Positions 43,861-53,708 are shown, counted from the stretch's first letter. The stretch: DNA of 64,000 nucleotides from Yersinia nurmii (GCF_001112925.1 NZ_CPYD01000012.1:1-64000), one strand, 5' to 3'. Program-made: numbers and translations. The notes: generated by a model not told the origin, from the sequence alone.

Positions 43861-43942
43861 AACAATCCTATTTAAAAATCCTCTTCACATCAGACCTGGG
43901 AGCAGCGGCTGACGAGTTCAGGCCAGCATAATAGGGGATGGG

Positions 43943-43961
43943 AATAATAATGAGAATTGTT
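43943..43961. promoter_or_regulatory. Fur-like box between fhuF and fcuA
   Basis: AATAATAATGAGAATTGTT shares 12 of 19 bases with the Fur consensus GATAATGATAATCATTATC and has the typical ATGAGAATTG core. Placed 80 bases upstream of fhuF and 420 before fcuA. A second ATAATAAGCATTCGCATT-like stretch lies at about 44287-44304, nearer to fcuA. Confidence 0.4.
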
Positions 43962-44382
43962 TTTATATCCAGGATGAGATTTCCTACCGCTGGGGGAAGG
44001 GCTGGCGTGGCTATCGCTCGGACAATTCTCTGATGGTTCAACGCCGCTACATCTGAATCTCAACCACATTATTGGGTTGGAATGCCTCTGTTCGAACGAT
44101 TTTGGTGCTGGGCGTAATAGCACCGGTGGTGACAGACAAGCCGTATTTCGGCTGGAATACTGGCGACCTTATTCGTGGGCGTACTTTATCTATCTGTTAC
44201 GTAAACAAATTCCGCAAAAGCATTCAAATTAATGAACATAAACGCTTGCAAAGTGTCGCACCGGCGGCATAATTCCTGAATTCTTATAATAAGCATTCGC
44301 ATTTAGTTATTAACATTTAGGCATCAACCTTTAAATATTCGCATCATTGATAACATCGCAAACTTTCAGGGAACACCAAATA
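43962..44382. other. fhuF-fcuA intergenic region
   Basis: The gap of about 420 bases to the fcuA start contains no gene I can support. A plus-strand frame at 44072-44272 has no recognisable domain. Confidence 0.4.
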
Positions 44383-46617
44383 ATGAAAAGCACAGCAATA
44401 CACCGGGGCGGTAACAATCGTTTAGCGCCGCGCCTTTTGTTTGTCATGATCGGCGCAGCTTTGGGCACGCTATCTTCGCCGTTAATGGCCGCCGATGACA
44501 CGGCGGTAGCAACCAAAGACGCCGCTAAGCCAGCTGCGGCAAAAAGTGGCGATACTATTACCGTCGTTGGCACGCAGGAAACTTTCCGCGCGGGCGGTAA
44601 CGATCTGATTCCAACCTATTTGGACGGTCAGGTGGCGAACGGTGGCCGCATTGGTTTCCTCGGCCAGCAGGATGCTCGTAACGTTCCTTTTAACGTTATC
44701 GGTTACACCTCTAAGCTGGTGGAAGATCAACAGGCACGTACGGTAGCTGAGGTCGTGAAAAATGATGCCTCGGTACAAAACGTACGTGGTTTCGGTAATG
44801 CTTCGCAAAACTATCGTATTCGTGGTTTTAATCTGGATGGCGATGACATTTCATTCGGCGGGCTGTTCGGCGTATTGCCGCGTCAGATTGTTGACACCAG
44901 CATGATCGAACGCGTTGAAGTATTCAAAGGCCCGAACGTTTTTGTGAACGGTATTTCACCGAGCGGTAGCGGCGTTGGCGGGATGATTAACCTTGAACCT
45001 AAACGCGCCGGTGATACTCCATTGACTCGCGTTAGTCTGGATTATACTTCCTCATCCAAAGTGGGTGGAGCACTGGATGTGGGTCGTCGCTTTGGTGACA
45101 ATGATCAGTTTGGCGTACGTGTGAATATGCTGCACCGCGAAGGGGAGACTGCAATCCATGACCAGAAAGAGCGTACCACTGCACTTTCTACCGGCTTGGA
45201 TTATCGTGGCGATCGCGCCCGGACTTCTATCGATGTGGGTTATCAGAAACAAACCGTACACGGCATGCGCACCGATGTTGCGGTAGGCGCCGCAACCGTT
45301 ATTCCTGAACCGCCGGCGGCGACTTTGAATTATGGTCAGCAGTGGGTTTATACCGACATGGCTACCACCTTTGGTATGTTGCGCAGCGAATATGACCTCA
45401 GTCATAACTGGACCGTCTATGGTTCTGTTGGGGCCAGTCGTAACGAAGAAACGGGTCAGTATGGCTCACCTACACTGACGGATAACAATGGCAACGCGAC
45501 TATTAGCCGCCTCTATGTGCCTTATACCACGGATTCTATTGCCGCGTTAGGCGGGGTTCGCGGTCATTTCGATACTGGCCTGGTGACGCATAAAGTGAAT
45601 ATTGGTTATGCTGCCAACTATCGCAAAGCGATGTCCGCCTGGAATATGTCCGATCCAGTAGATACCAATATCTATAATCCCGGCGTGATTCCATTCCCAC
45701 CGGCAACGTCAGGTAGTGCCAACCAAGACCCAACGCTGAACAGTCAGGTTCGTGCAAGCAGCATTTCTGTGTCCGATACCTTATCGGCGCTGGATGATAA
45801 GGTGCAGCTGATGCTGGGTCTGCGTCGTCAGGAATTGGTTATTCGTAACTTCAATAACGGTGTGCCGGACAGTGTCAATTCACAAGATGCAATGAAAGTG
45901 ACCCCAATCTACGGCGTGTTGGTTAAGCCGTGGGAAAATGTGTCTCTGTATGCAAACCATATTGAAGCGTTGTCTCCGGGGAAAGTTGCGCCGTGGTACA
46001 CGGCAAACGCAGGTAATGTGACCGGCATTGTTCACTCTAAACAAAATGAAGTGGGCGTGAAATTTGATAACAAACGTTATGGCGGTACTTTAGCGCTGTT
46101 TGAAATTACTAAACCGGCAGGTTCTATCGATCCTGTAACCAATACATACGCTCTCGGCGGTGAACAACGTAACCGAGGTATTGAGCTGAATGTGTTCGGT
46201 GAACCCGTATTTGGCACTCGCCTGTTAGGTAGCGCGGTCTGGTTAGACCCCATTCTGACTCAAGCGCAGGATAGTAAGAATAACGGTAACTACGCGGTTG
46301 GCGTTGCCCGCTATCAATTAGTGTTCGGCGGCGAATATGATATTCAGTCGGTTGAGGGGTTAACGGCAACGGGCACCGTGACTCGTTCGGGTTCTCAGTA
46401 TGCTAATGATGCTAATACCTTGAAAATCAAACCGTGGACTCGTCTGGATCTGGGTATGCGTTATACCATGCCGTTGAAAGATACCAATCTGATCTGGCGT
46501 GCCAACTTGATGAACGTGACTAACGAACGTTATTGGGAATCTGTAGAAGATACGGGTACTTACATCTATCAAGGCAATCCGCGCGAGCTGAAACTGTCTG
46601 TCTCGATGGATTTCTAA
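44383..46617 (+). CDS. fcuA: TonB-dependent ferrichrome receptor FcuA
   Basis: A 744-residue outer-membrane receptor. Signal peptide to about residue 37 (ending LMA|AD). A TonB box (DTITVVG) precedes the plug domain ('NVIGYTSKLVEDQQARTVAEVVKNDASVQNVRGFG' onward, cut into two parts here: IRGFNLDGDD, ERVEVFKGPN), then a 22-strand β barrel ending in 'RELKLSVSMDF' with terminal Phe. Resembles Yersinia FcuA closely. It imports ferrichrome with energy from TonB-ExbB-ExbD. RBS AGGGA before ATG 44383; upstream in-frame 44347 is not supported. Terminator follows; probably Fur controlled. Confidence 0.92.
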   Translation: MKSTAIHRGGNNRLAPRLLFVMIGAALGTLSSPLMAADDTAVATKDAAKPAAAKSGDTITVVGTQETFRAGGNDLIPTYLDGQVANGGRIGFLGQQDARNVPFNVIGYTSKLVEDQQARTVAEVVKNDASVQNVRGFGNASQNYRIRGFNLDGDDISFGGLFGVLPRQIVDTSMIERVEVFKGPNVFVNGISPSGSGVGGMINLEPKRAGDTPLTRVSLDYTSSSKVGGALDVGRRFGDNDQFGVRVNMLHREGETAIHDQKERTTALSTGLDYRGDRARTSIDVGYQKQTVHGMRTDVAVGAATVIPEPPAATLNYGQQWVYTDMATTFGMLRSEYDLSHNWTVYGSVGASRNEETGQYGSPTLTDNNGNATISRLYVPYTTDSIAALGGVRGHFDTGLVTHKVNIGYAANYRKAMSAWNMSDPVDTNIYNPGVIPFPPATSGSANQDPTLNSQVRASSISVSDTLSALDDKVQLMLGLRRQELVIRNFNNGVPDSVNSQDAMKVTPIYGVLVKPWENVSLYANHIEALSPGKVAPWYTANAGNVTGIVHSKQNEVGVKFDNKRYGGTLALFEITKPAGSIDPVTNTYALGGEQRNRGIELNVFGEPVFGTRLLGSAVWLDPILTQAQDSKNNGNYAVGVARYQLVFGGEYDIQSVEGLTATGTVTRSGSQYANDANTLKIKPWTRLDLGMRYTMPLKDTNLIWRANLMNVTNERYWESVEDTGTYIYQGNPRELKLSVSMDF

Positions 46618-46650
46618 TCCGCTTAGGCTAATTAAAATCGATGTCACTGT

Positions 46651-46684
46651 CCCGCCGTTGGATTACTAACGGCGGGATTTTTTT
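46651..46684 (+). terminator. Rho-independent terminator of fcuA
   Basis: CCCGCCGTT (46651-46659) / AACGGCGGG (46668-46676), then ATTTTTTT. It lies 33 bases after the fcuA stop and overlaps the end of the convergent VOC gene. Confidence 0.9.
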
Positions 46685-47111
46685 AATCGATAATGGCTCG
46701 TTTGCCGATATTCTGCGCCAAACGCAGCAGATAGCCGTCCGGATCTTGCACTAAACATTGTCGCAGACCGATTTCGATTTCATTGGCACGATGCCAAACG
46801 TCGGCACAGGGCTGAAACAGCGGCCAGTTGGCCTGTTCCAGGCGCGCCAGAATCGGGGCGACCTCTGTCACTTCAATTTGAAAATTCACGCCGTTACCCA
46901 ATGTCTTACCGAAAGGTGCTGTCAGCCAATGATCATCCTTTCCCTGATATTGCTCCAGCATAATCTGCGCGCCTTCGCGATCCAGATAGGCAAAGCCTTG
47001 TTCTGGTCGGTCGTATCTGATGTTGAAACCAATTATTTCACACCAAAAATAAATGCTTTTCTTAATGTCGCGCACCACTAATTCGGGAACCAACACCGCC
47101 CAATTATCCAT
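46683..47111 (-). CDS. VOC (glyoxalase/bleomycin-resistance) family protein
   Basis: A 142-residue two-module VOC protein: 'LVPELVVRDIKKSIYFWCEIIGFNIRYDR' opens, 'LQEGVNFQIEV' and 'QDPDGYLLRLAQNIG' close, the pattern of bleomycin-resistance proteins and dioxygenase-like folds. It may bind a small molecule or metal. Start ATG 47111. Single gene, convergent with fcuA. Confidence 0.85.
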   Translation of the reverse strand: MDNWAVLVPELVVRDIKKSIYFWCEIIGFNIRYDRPEQGFAYLDREGAQIMLEQYQGKDDHWLTAPFGKTLGNGVNFQIEVTEVAPILARLEQANWPLFQPCADVWHRANEIEIGLRQCLVQDPDGYLLRLAQNIGKRAIID

Positions 47112-47235
47112 TTTCTGTTATTACCTTAGTGAGTTGCGGGACAGACAGAATAGGGGAGTGAGGGTAATTCGCCAATACAAGAAGAGGAAAGTTGTGCTGT
47201 GAGTAGGATTAATAGTAAGGAAGAAAATGTTCAGG

Positions 47236-47262
47236 CAGCCGGTCTGGGGATAACCGGCTGCA
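47236..47262 (-). terminator. terminator of mntP
   Basis: GCAGCCGGT (47236-47244) / ACCGGCTGC (47254-47262), a perfect 9-bp stem directly after the mntP stop, with a T-rich run (ATTTTCTTCC) on the minus strand. Confidence 0.7.
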
Positions 47263-47268
47263 CGGGGG

Positions 47269-47838
47269 CTAGGCCATGTTATACAGGTGTTCGTACAAAA
47301 TATTAAAGCCGATGCCGATAAGAATAACGCCACCGATAATTTCTGCTCTCTTGCCTAACAGCGGGCCAATATAGCGACCAATTAGCATACCTAGCGTTGC
47401 CATTATCATGGTGGCCATACCGATAGCCATGGCGGTATGCAGGATATTGACCTGTAAGAATGCCAGACCTACGCCGATAGCCATCGCATCCAGACTGGTG
47501 GCAATGGCGGTCATCACCAAAACCCAAAAGCCGTGACGCCTGACCTGCGCTTCGTCTGTAGAAGGCCCTTTACAGCCTTCTACAATCATTCGGCAACCTA
47601 AGATAAACAGCAGGCTAAAGGCTACCCAGTGATCCCATTCCATAATGTATTGGCTGGCAAATAAGCCAATGCCCCAGCCGATTAATGGCGTAATAGCTTC
47701 AATCACGCCGAAAATTAATCCGGTTCGAACGGCTTCACGAAAACGGGGTTTATACAGTGTGGCACCTTTGCCAATTGAGGCCGCGAATGCGTCCATTGAC
47801 ATGCCAAAAGCCAGAATAAGTGTTGCAGATAGATTCAT
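47269..47838 (-). CDS. mntP: manganese efflux pump MntP
   Basis: A 189-residue inner-membrane protein with six helices in two inverted modules; each holds the conserved '[15 protein letters not shown]' and '[14 protein letters not shown]' aspartates needed for Mn(II) transport. Length and sequence match E. coli MntP (188). It exports excess manganese. True start is the ATG at 47838 ([11 protein letters not shown]), not the longer frame to 47892, which reads into the leader RNA. The leader holds a Mn riboswitch, and upstream is a Fur-like palindrome. Confidence 0.93.
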   Translation of the reverse strand: MNLSATLILAFGMSMDAFAASIGKGATLYKPRFREAVRTGLIFGVIEAITPLIGWGIGLFASQYIMEWDHWVAFSLLFILGCRMIVEGCKGPSTDEAQVRRHGFWVLVMTAIATSLDAMAIGVGLAFLQVNILHTAMAIGMATMIMATLGMLIGRYIGPLLGKRAEIIGGVILIGIGFNILYEHLYNMA

Positions 47839-47910
47839 GGTAAATAGTCTCGGCCGGGTGGCTCCATATACACGCAACCCACCCCCAACCAACGACGGAG
47901 TTACGTGTCT

Positions 47911-48060
47911 ATGGTCTCGCCAACCTTACCTGGCTGCCCGCACCACGTTTCGATAAATGAAACGAGTATGTTGATACGGGCGTTTCTGAATAGCGATGTA
48001 ATGCAGGATTACATGCGTCAGAAACCGGCTACTCCCCAATGAACGGCGCAACCTTACCAT
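47911..48060 (-). ncRNA. yybP-ykoY manganese riboswitch in the mntP leader
   Basis: Read on the minus strand, the leader has the hallmarks of the yybP-ykoY aptamer: GGGGAGTAGCC (48026-48038 region), GAGACC (47911-47918 region), and closing bases ATGGT at one end with ACCAT at the other (48056-48060 and 47909-47913). Mn(II) binding in this class turns on mntP. The expression platform would be 47839-47910. Placement 5' of mntP is the known one. Confidence 0.85.
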
Positions 48061-48105
48061 ATTATTTTGGCATCGGACAACAATAAAAAAATAATAGCGC
48101 CAGAT

Positions 48106-48134
48106 TTGATAATGATATTTATTACCATTATCAA
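48106..48134. promoter_or_regulatory. Fur-like palindrome upstream of the mntP leader
   Basis: TTGATAATG (48106-48114) and CATTATCAA (48126-48134) form a perfect 9-bp inverted repeat. GATAATGATATTTATTACC within it matches 16 of 19 of the Fur consensus. It sits about 45 bases before the riboswitch start. E. coli mntP is affected by MntR and Fur (family knowledge). Confidence 0.55.
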
Positions 48135-48264
48135 TTAAGAGGTAAATTAGGTGATATAAGCAGCAATAATAATGTGGGCTTAAAGCGGAAATATATTTTT
48201 TGTTGTTGGCAAATTAATCATTCAGCGGAAATTTTAATCTGCCATTAAGTTTAAGGAAATATTT

Positions 48265-48726
48265 TTAACCTTGATTTTCAAGGAAAAAGTTATAAATTTT
48301 TTCTAGGTCATCCAGGTGTGTCACTTGAATCAGTAACCTACGCTTTTCTAACTCGATAACCAGAATGCCATCTTCCGATAAATTCATAGTCTTTATCCGG
48401 TTATATTCTATAAAAGCATTAGCGTAGAAGAATCCAGTGGGTTTAAACAATAACTTAGGCCAACGAATATAAGATATATACAGAGCGACTAAAGCCAAAC
48501 CAAACAATAAATAAGTGGTAAGTGGGGCACCGTCGGCCATCACATTATTATAAATAAGAATGGCAATTAACCCGACAAAGATCAGGCAGTCGAGTTTATT
48601 TTTACGTTTTAGCCGGATGGCCAATAACGTTTTTCCCTTCAACGTCTTCATGATGAATTCGTCGTAAATGGCGTAGAGAAGCAATAGGGCAATAAAGACA
48701 ACCAAGACAATATCGGTAACCGACAT
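48265..48726 (-). CDS. yobD: YobD (DUF986) membrane protein
   Basis: A 153-residue membrane protein with about three spans (residues 4-22, 52-66, 73-90) and a C-terminal soluble part ('[35 protein letters not shown]'). It matches E. coli YobD (DUF986), of unknown function, always found after manXYZ. Start ATG 48726 with CAGGAG. Separated from manZ by a terminator-like hairpin, so expression may be partly independent. Confidence 0.9.
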   Translation of the reverse strand: MSVTDIVLVVFIALLLLYAIYDEFIMKTLKGKTLLAIRLKRKNKLDCLIFVGLIAILIYNNVMADGAPLTTYLLFGLALVALYISYIRWPKLLFKPTGFFYANAFIEYNRIKTMNLSEDGILVIELEKRRLLIQVTHLDDLEKIYNFFLENQG

Positions 48727-48738
48727 GCGTTTACTCCT

Positions 48739-48768
48739 GAAAAAACAACCGGGGGCGAGCCCCCGGTT
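48739..48768 (-). terminator. terminator between manZ and yobD
   Basis: AACCGGGGGC (48747-48756) / GCCCCCGGTT (48759-48768), a 10-bp stem, and on the minus strand a TTGTTTTTT run. It probably ends or reduces the manXYZ transcript before yobD. Confidence 0.8.
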
Positions 48769-48798
48769 TGATACAGATATACAGACAGGGTGCGGAAA

Positions 48799-49647
48799 TT
48801 ATGGTGCCAGGAAGCCAATCCAGTAGCCGAAGATCCCGATGGCGAAGAAGCCCATAATAATCCACAGGGCATTAACCTTACGACGTAACAGCCACATACA
48901 GCCGAAGGTTAACAGTAGCGGTACCAGCCCCGGCATTAACTGATCCAGAATAGTTTGAACCGTCGTGACCGTGGTTTCACCGGCTTGGTTGGTAATACGG
49001 GATACCACCACCGGAATATCAACGTGCGTCCACTTGTTAACCAATGCCCCCATAACAAACAGGCCAAGAATGGACGCCCCCTCAGTCAGTTTTTGCAGGA
49101 AGCCGCCGCCCATATCGTTAACGATATTGACCCCTTTCTTATAACCATAGGCCACGCCGTAATAACGGGTTAGCAGGCGAACCAGGTTAAACAGCACGAA
49201 GAACAGGATCGGCCCGAGCAAACTGCCGCTCATGGCGATACCGGCACCCAGCGCCGCGAATACCGGACGTACGGTACCCCAGAAGATCGGGTCACCCACA
49301 CCGGCCAGAGGACCCATCAAACCTACTTTGATACCGTTAATCGCAGCATCGTCAATCGGTGCGCCGTTAGCCCGTTGTTCTTCCATTGCCATAGTGACGC
49401 CCAGTACCGGTGCGGCCACATAAGGGTGGGTGTTGAAGAATTCCAAATGGCGTTTAATTGCCTGCTTGCGCTCATCGTTGTTCTCTGGATACAGGCGACG
49501 AATCACCGGTACCATAGAGAAGCAGAAGCCCAGCGCCTGCATACGTTCGAAGTTCCATGACCCTTGGAAAAGGTTAGAGCGCAAAAACACACCGCGAACG
49601 TCGCTGGCCGTGAGTTTCTTTTCACCAGTAGTTGTTGTATCAACCAT
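48799..49647 (-). CDS. manZ: mannose PTS enzyme IID, ManZ
   Basis: A 282-residue inner-membrane subunit of the mannose/glucosamine phosphotransferase. 'SDVRGVFLRSNLFQGSWNFERMQALGF' and 'GLMGPLAGVGDPIFWGTVRP' are family signatures; one or more spans near the C-terminus. It forms the translocation unit with ManY and binds sugar. Start ATG 49647 (RBS AAGGTGAG) is preferred over the GTG 49656. Third gene of manXYZ. Confidence 0.95.
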   Translation of the reverse strand: MVDTTTTGEKKLTASDVRGVFLRSNLFQGSWNFERMQALGFCFSMVPVIRRLYPENNDERKQAIKRHLEFFNTHPYVAAPVLGVTMAMEEQRANGAPIDDAAINGIKVGLMGPLAGVGDPIFWGTVRPVFAALGAGIAMSGSLLGPILFFVLFNLVRLLTRYYGVAYGYKKGVNIVNDMGGGFLQKLTEGASILGLFVMGALVNKWTHVDIPVVVSRITNQAGETTVTTVQTILDQLMPGLVPLLLTFGCMWLLRRKVNALWIIMGFFAIGIFGYWIGFLAP

Positions 49648-49662
49648 TTCTCTCACCTTCGC

Positions 49663-50466
49663 TTAGTCTAATTCGTTATCGAGATCGTTATTGGCAGGAG
49701 CCGGACCAGACTGCACAACCTGAGATTTGTTGTATTTCGGGCTGAGCTGAATGTAGAGAACGGCCATGACGACACCAATCACACCCAAAGCAACAAGGTT
49801 GAAGTTAGTGAAGGCTGCGGTAACGAAACCTAAATAGAAGAACGGCATCAGGTAGCCAGCACGCATCATGTTAATAACCATGGCGTAACCGACCACGACG
49901 ATCATACCACCTGCGATATTCAGACCGTTGGTAACGACTTCTGGGATAGAGTTAAGCAGTGACTGAACTTCCGATGTCCCGACGGATAGGGCAACGATAA
50001 GTGCAGGAATAGCAATACGCATGGCCTGTAAGAACAGGGCAGAGACGTGTAGCCAGGTAATGGCTCGCAGACTACCACGTTCCGCCGCACTGTCTGCCGC
50101 GTGCTGGAAAGCCACGGTAACGGTACGAACGATGATAGTCAGCACCTGACCGGCGGCGGCCAGCGGGATCGCCAGTGCAATACCGGCTCCGATGCTTTGA
50201 CCACCGGCGATAACCAGAATGGTTGAAATGATCGATGCCAGAGCAGCATCAGGGGCAACGGCGGCGCCGATGTTCATCCAGCCCAGAGCGATCATTTCCA
50301 GCGTACCACCGATGATAATACCGGTTTTCATATCACCTAAAACGATACCGATTAAGGTACAGGCGACGAGGGGACGGTGAAATTGGAACTCATCCAGAAT
50401 GGAACCCATCCCGGCGATACAGGCAACGATAAATATCAGCACAATCTGAAGAGTTGTGATCTCCAT
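49663..50466 (-). CDS. manY: mannose PTS enzyme IIC, ManY
   Basis: A 267-residue inner-membrane subunit with many spans. 'MGSILDEFQFHRPLVACTLIGIVLGDMKTGIIIGGTLEMIALGWMNIGAAVAPDAALASI' (cut into shorter parts for reading: residues about 20-80) is typical of PTS EIIC-Man. It carries the sugar across the membrane together with ManZ. RBS AGGAGAAG before ATG 50466. Middle gene of the operon. Confidence 0.95.
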   Translation of the reverse strand: MEITTLQIVLIFIVACIAGMGSILDEFQFHRPLVACTLIGIVLGDMKTGIIIGGTLEMIALGWMNIGAAVAPDAALASIISTILVIAGGQSIGAGIALAIPLAAAGQVLTIIVRTVTVAFQHAADSAAERGSLRAITWLHVSALFLQAMRIAIPALIVALSVGTSEVQSLLNSIPEVVTNGLNIAGGMIVVVGYAMVINMMRAGYLMPFFYLGFVTAAFTNFNLVALGVIGVVMAVLYIQLSPKYNKSQVVQSGPAPANNDLDNELD

Positions 50467-50560
50467 TGTACTTCTCCTATGACTAAAAAAAGCTGAGTAA
50501 AATAACCCTGTTCAAACAGAACCGGACATAACCTATCTGTGTAGTTATTTATAGAGCTAA

Positions 50561-51532
50561 TTAGTTAAGTTTTGCGATCAGATCCATCATTTTTAAGCGA
50601 CTATCCGAAGACACTTTTCGTACTTCCAGTTCGATTCCGCGCGCATTTAATTTCTTAAATGCTTCAACATCTTTCTCATCAACGGAAACCGCGTTGTTGA
50701 CCTGGGTTTTACCCTGACGGAATGCCATACCACCAATGTTGACCGATTTAATATCCACACCGCCTTCTACCAGACGTAGGACGTCTGTTGGATTGGTGAA
50801 TAACAGCATGACCCGATCTTTGGCATATTTAGGGTTGTTGTATACGCGAATGGCTTTTTCCACATCGACGACGTGGGCCGTTACGCCGGGAGGAGCAACC
50901 TGAGTCAGTAGGGTTTTACGCATATGGTCGGCAGCAACTTCATCACTGACAACAATAATACGATTGACGTTGGTTTCTTTGGTCCAGCGAGTGGCGACCT
51001 GACCGTGAATCAGACGGTCATCGATGCGCGCCAAACCGATCTTCATATGGTCATCGGGACCCAAAGGTGCAGCGGGCGCTGACGGCGCTTTGGCTACGGG
51101 AGCAGCTTGCTGCGTCTCGGGCTTATCACTCGTGTCTGGCGTTTTTAAGGCTTTTACACCAGTGCGACCGGTTTCTACCGCGATACTGACCAGTTCGGCG
51201 TAGGACGGATTATCATCACGCGCCATAAAGGTTTCTACTAGCATCGGAATGTTAACCCCGGTGACGACCTCATAGTTTTCTTTATCAACAACAATACGGC
51301 TGGCGGCATTAAAGGGACTGCCTCCCCAAGTATCTACCAGGAACAAGACACCTTTACTGGTATCCAGACCTGCCAATTTCCCTGTGTACTTCTCAATAAG
51401 TGTTTCGGCATTTTCACCGGGTACGAAATCGATATAAGCGACGTTTTCTTGCTCGCCTAGGATCATTTCCGCAGTACGCAGTAGCTGTTCAGCCGCTGCC
51501 CCGTGTGTGCCGATGATAATAGCTATACTCAC
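50561..51532 (-). CDS. manX: mannose PTS enzyme IIAB, ManX
   Basis: A 323-residue cytoplasmic fusion of IIA (phosphorylated at His10 in GTHG) and IIB (His176 in DRLIHGQV), joined by an Ala/Pro linker (about residues 133-158). It receives phosphate from HPr and passes it to the incoming mannose, glucose or glucosamine. Start GTG 51532, preceded by GAGGGGG, as the first gene of manXYZ. In E. coli it is controlled by Mlc, CRP and the SgrS small RNA. Confidence 0.96.
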   Translation of the reverse strand: MSIAIIIGTHGAAAEQLLRTAEMILGEQENVAYIDFVPGENAETLIEKYTGKLAGLDTSKGVLFLVDTWGGSPFNAASRIVVDKENYEVVTGVNIPMLVETFMARDDNPSYAELVSIAVETGRTGVKALKTPDTSDKPETQQAAPVAKAPSAPAAPLGPDDHMKIGLARIDDRLIHGQVATRWTKETNVNRIIVVSDEVAADHMRKTLLTQVAPPGVTAHVVDVEKAIRVYNNPKYAKDRVMLLFTNPTDVLRLVEGGVDIKSVNIGGMAFRQGKTQVNNAVSVDEKDVEAFKKLNARGIELEVRKVSSDSRLKMMDLIAKLN

Positions 51533-51719
51533 TCGCTACCCCCTCAGTTAACTCAGGATTGAGTTCTGGCACGTCATGAAAGTTGATTTACTACCAGCGC
51601 GTCCCTGCGGTACATATTGAATCTATTATGATAGTCGCAATCACTACTACCCGCCGACGATTTGTCCTTTATCCCCATGAATCGATTCAGGTCATGGGTA
51701 CGATGCCGTTGGCTGGTAT

Positions 51720-51763
51720 TTATTTTAGTCAGTGAAAAAATAATTTATGTGACGCTGCTCATT
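51720..51763. promoter_or_regulatory. Mlc/NagC-like and CRP-like sites upstream of manX
   Basis: TTATTTT (51720-51726) and AAAATAA (51737-51743) form an inverted repeat with N10, as in Mlc/NagC operators. It is followed by TGTGA-N6-TCATT (51748-51763), a CRP-type half-perfect site. Distance to the manX start is about 190-230 bases. Both regulators are known for E. coli manX. Confidence 0.4.
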
Positions 51764-52135
51764 TATTGGGACATGTTATGACTAGATTTAGTCTGGTTGG
51801 ATAATTAAACAGCACTGATGTGACAAAGAGTGGTGGAAGGTTAATAATTCCCGCTATGACATTAAAAAGATTCCTGATAAAGTTAAGTTCATTTTTATTT
51901 GTAAGGAGTTAAGGGCCTCAGCTCTCCCTATGGACTGTCACCGAAGTTACTGCTTTGAAGAAGGTTATCCCCCGCCTGCGGGTAAAAATCAGGTTATTCG
52001 ATCGCGTATTTATCTATCGCTCATCTTCGTACAATCTTTCACTGAATTCCGACGTGTAACCGGTTTCCGGCGTTTTGTCGTGCCTGTTAAATCACGTCTG
52101 TCCCGTCAGTCATGTTCTAATTTTTGGAGTCTTGC
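51764..52135. other. manX-yoaE divergent intergenic region, right part
   Basis: No gene supported. It must include the yoaE promoter. GGAG (52126-52129) is the yoaE RBS; an in-frame TTG at 52124 is not used (inference). Confidence 0.4.
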
Positions 52136-53677
52136 ATGGAATTTCTAATGGACCCCTCGATTTGGGCAGGGTTACTTACGCTGGTCGTGTTGGAAATTGT
52201 ACTGGGTATCGATAACTTGGTGTTTATCGCCATTTTGGCCGACAAACTGCCGCCTAAACAGCGAGACAAGGCCCGAATTATCGGCCTAGCGCTGGCGCTG
52301 ATTATGCGTTTGGGACTGTTGTCGGTGATTTCATGGATGGTTACCCTCACCACACCGTTGTTTAGCGTCGCCAGTTTCAGTTTCTCCGGACGGGATTTAA
52401 TCCTGTTGGTTGGCGGGCTGTTCCTGCTGTTTAAAGCTACCACCGAACTACACGAACGGCTGGAAGGCAATCAGCATGATGGCAATGCTAACCGAGGTTA
52501 CGCCAGTTTTTGGGCGGTAGTCGCGCAGATTGTGGTGTTGGATGCGGTGTTCTCGCTGGATGCGGTGATTACCGCCGTCGGCATGGTGAACGATTTACCG
52601 ATCATGATGACCGCAGTGATAATTGCGATGGGCGTCATGTTGCTGGCTTCTAAAACGTTAACTAACTTCGTTAACGCCCATCCCACGGTGGTGGTGCTGT
52701 GCCTTAGCTTCCTGTTAATGATCGGCTTAAGTCTGATCGCCGAAGGTTTCGGTTTCCATATTCCGAAAGGTTATCTGTACGCGGCCATCGGCTTCTCTAT
52801 CCTGATTGAGCTGTTTAACCAGATTGCGCGCCGTAACTTTATCAAAAATGAATCTCGGCTGCCGCGACGCCAGCGTACCGCCGAGGCGATTATTCGCTTG
52901 ATGGGCGGTCGTAATCAGGAACAAGAGCAGGGCAATACGCCTCAAAATGCGCCAGTTGAGGCCTTCGCGGAAGAAGAGCGCTACATGATTAGCGGTGTGC
53001 TGACGCTGGCTTCCCGCTCATTGCGCAGCATTATGACGCCGCGCACCGAAATCAGCTGGGTTGATTGCCATCGTTCCAAAGATGAGATTCGGATGCAGTT
53101 GTTGGATACGCCACATAGCTTGTTCCCGGTGTGCCGTGACTCGCTGGATCAGATTATCGGCGTGGTGCGAGCTAAAGATCTGCTGGTGGCGATTGAGCAA
53201 GGCCAGTCTATCTGCGAGTTTGCTGCGGCAACGCCACCCATCGTGGTGCCAGATACCATGGATGTCATCAATCTTTTGGCGGTATTGCGTAAAGCCAAAG
53301 GGCGTCTGGTGGTGGTCAATGATGAGTTCGGTGTGGTTCAGGGGCTGGTAACGCCGCTGGACGTGCTGGAAGCTATCGCCGGTGAATTCCCTGACGAAGA
53401 TGAAACCCCAGATATCATCACCGACGGTAATGGCTGGCTGGTGAAGGGCGGGGCAGATTTGCACTCGCTGGAGCAAGCGCTGAACTGTCAGGAACTGGTT
53501 AGCCCGACGGAGGATTACGCATCGTTGGCGGGGATGTTACTTTCTCACTCCGGTCACATGCCATCTGCCGGTGATGTGATTGAACTGCATCAGCTACGTT
53601 TCCAAATCATTGACGTGACCGATTACCGTATTGAATTAGTTCGTATCGATAAAATCGAATCCTCAAACGACGAGTAA
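52136..53677 (+). CDS. yoaE: TerC-CBS-CorC/HlyC family inner-membrane protein YoaE
   Basis: A 513-residue protein: about eight membrane helices (1-245) of the TerC family with '[20 protein letters not shown]' and '[16 protein letters not shown]' acidic motifs, then two CBS domains (about 290-420: '[11 protein letters not shown]', '[21 protein letters not shown]') and a CorC/HlyC C-terminal domain (about 430-510). Matches E. coli YoaE (518). Probably a metal or ion handling protein. ATG 52136. Terminator follows. Confidence 0.93.
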   Translation: MEFLMDPSIWAGLLTLVVLEIVLGIDNLVFIAILADKLPPKQRDKARIIGLALALIMRLGLLSVISWMVTLTTPLFSVASFSFSGRDLILLVGGLFLLFKATTELHERLEGNQHDGNANRGYASFWAVVAQIVVLDAVFSLDAVITAVGMVNDLPIMMTAVIIAMGVMLLASKTLTNFVNAHPTVVVLCLSFLLMIGLSLIAEGFGFHIPKGYLYAAIGFSILIELFNQIARRNFIKNESRLPRRQRTAEAIIRLMGGRNQEQEQGNTPQNAPVEAFAEEERYMISGVLTLASRSLRSIMTPRTEISWVDCHRSKDEIRMQLLDTPHSLFPVCRDSLDQIIGVVRAKDLLVAIEQGQSICEFAAATPPIVVPDTMDVINLLAVLRKAKGRLVVVNDEFGVVQGLVTPLDVLEAIAGEFPDEDETPDIITDGNGWLVKGGADLHSLEQALNCQELVSPTEDYASLAGMLLSHSGHMPSAGDVIELHQLRFQIIDVTDYRIELVRIDKIESSNDE

Positions 53678-53708
53678 GCTCAGATTGTCGGTTAACCAGC
53701 CACATCCT

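Noticed and set aside
44072..44272. Plus-strand frame between fhuF and fcuA
   Set aside because: No domain or RBS and located in a promoter region; likely chance.
47839..47892. Longer MntP starting at 47892
   Set aside because: The added 18 residues come from the riboswitch expression platform and have no family match; MNLSATL at 47838 aligns with the known start.
51930..52148. Cys-containing 72-residue frame before yoaE
   Set aside because: No RBS, no known family, and overlaps the true yoaE start.
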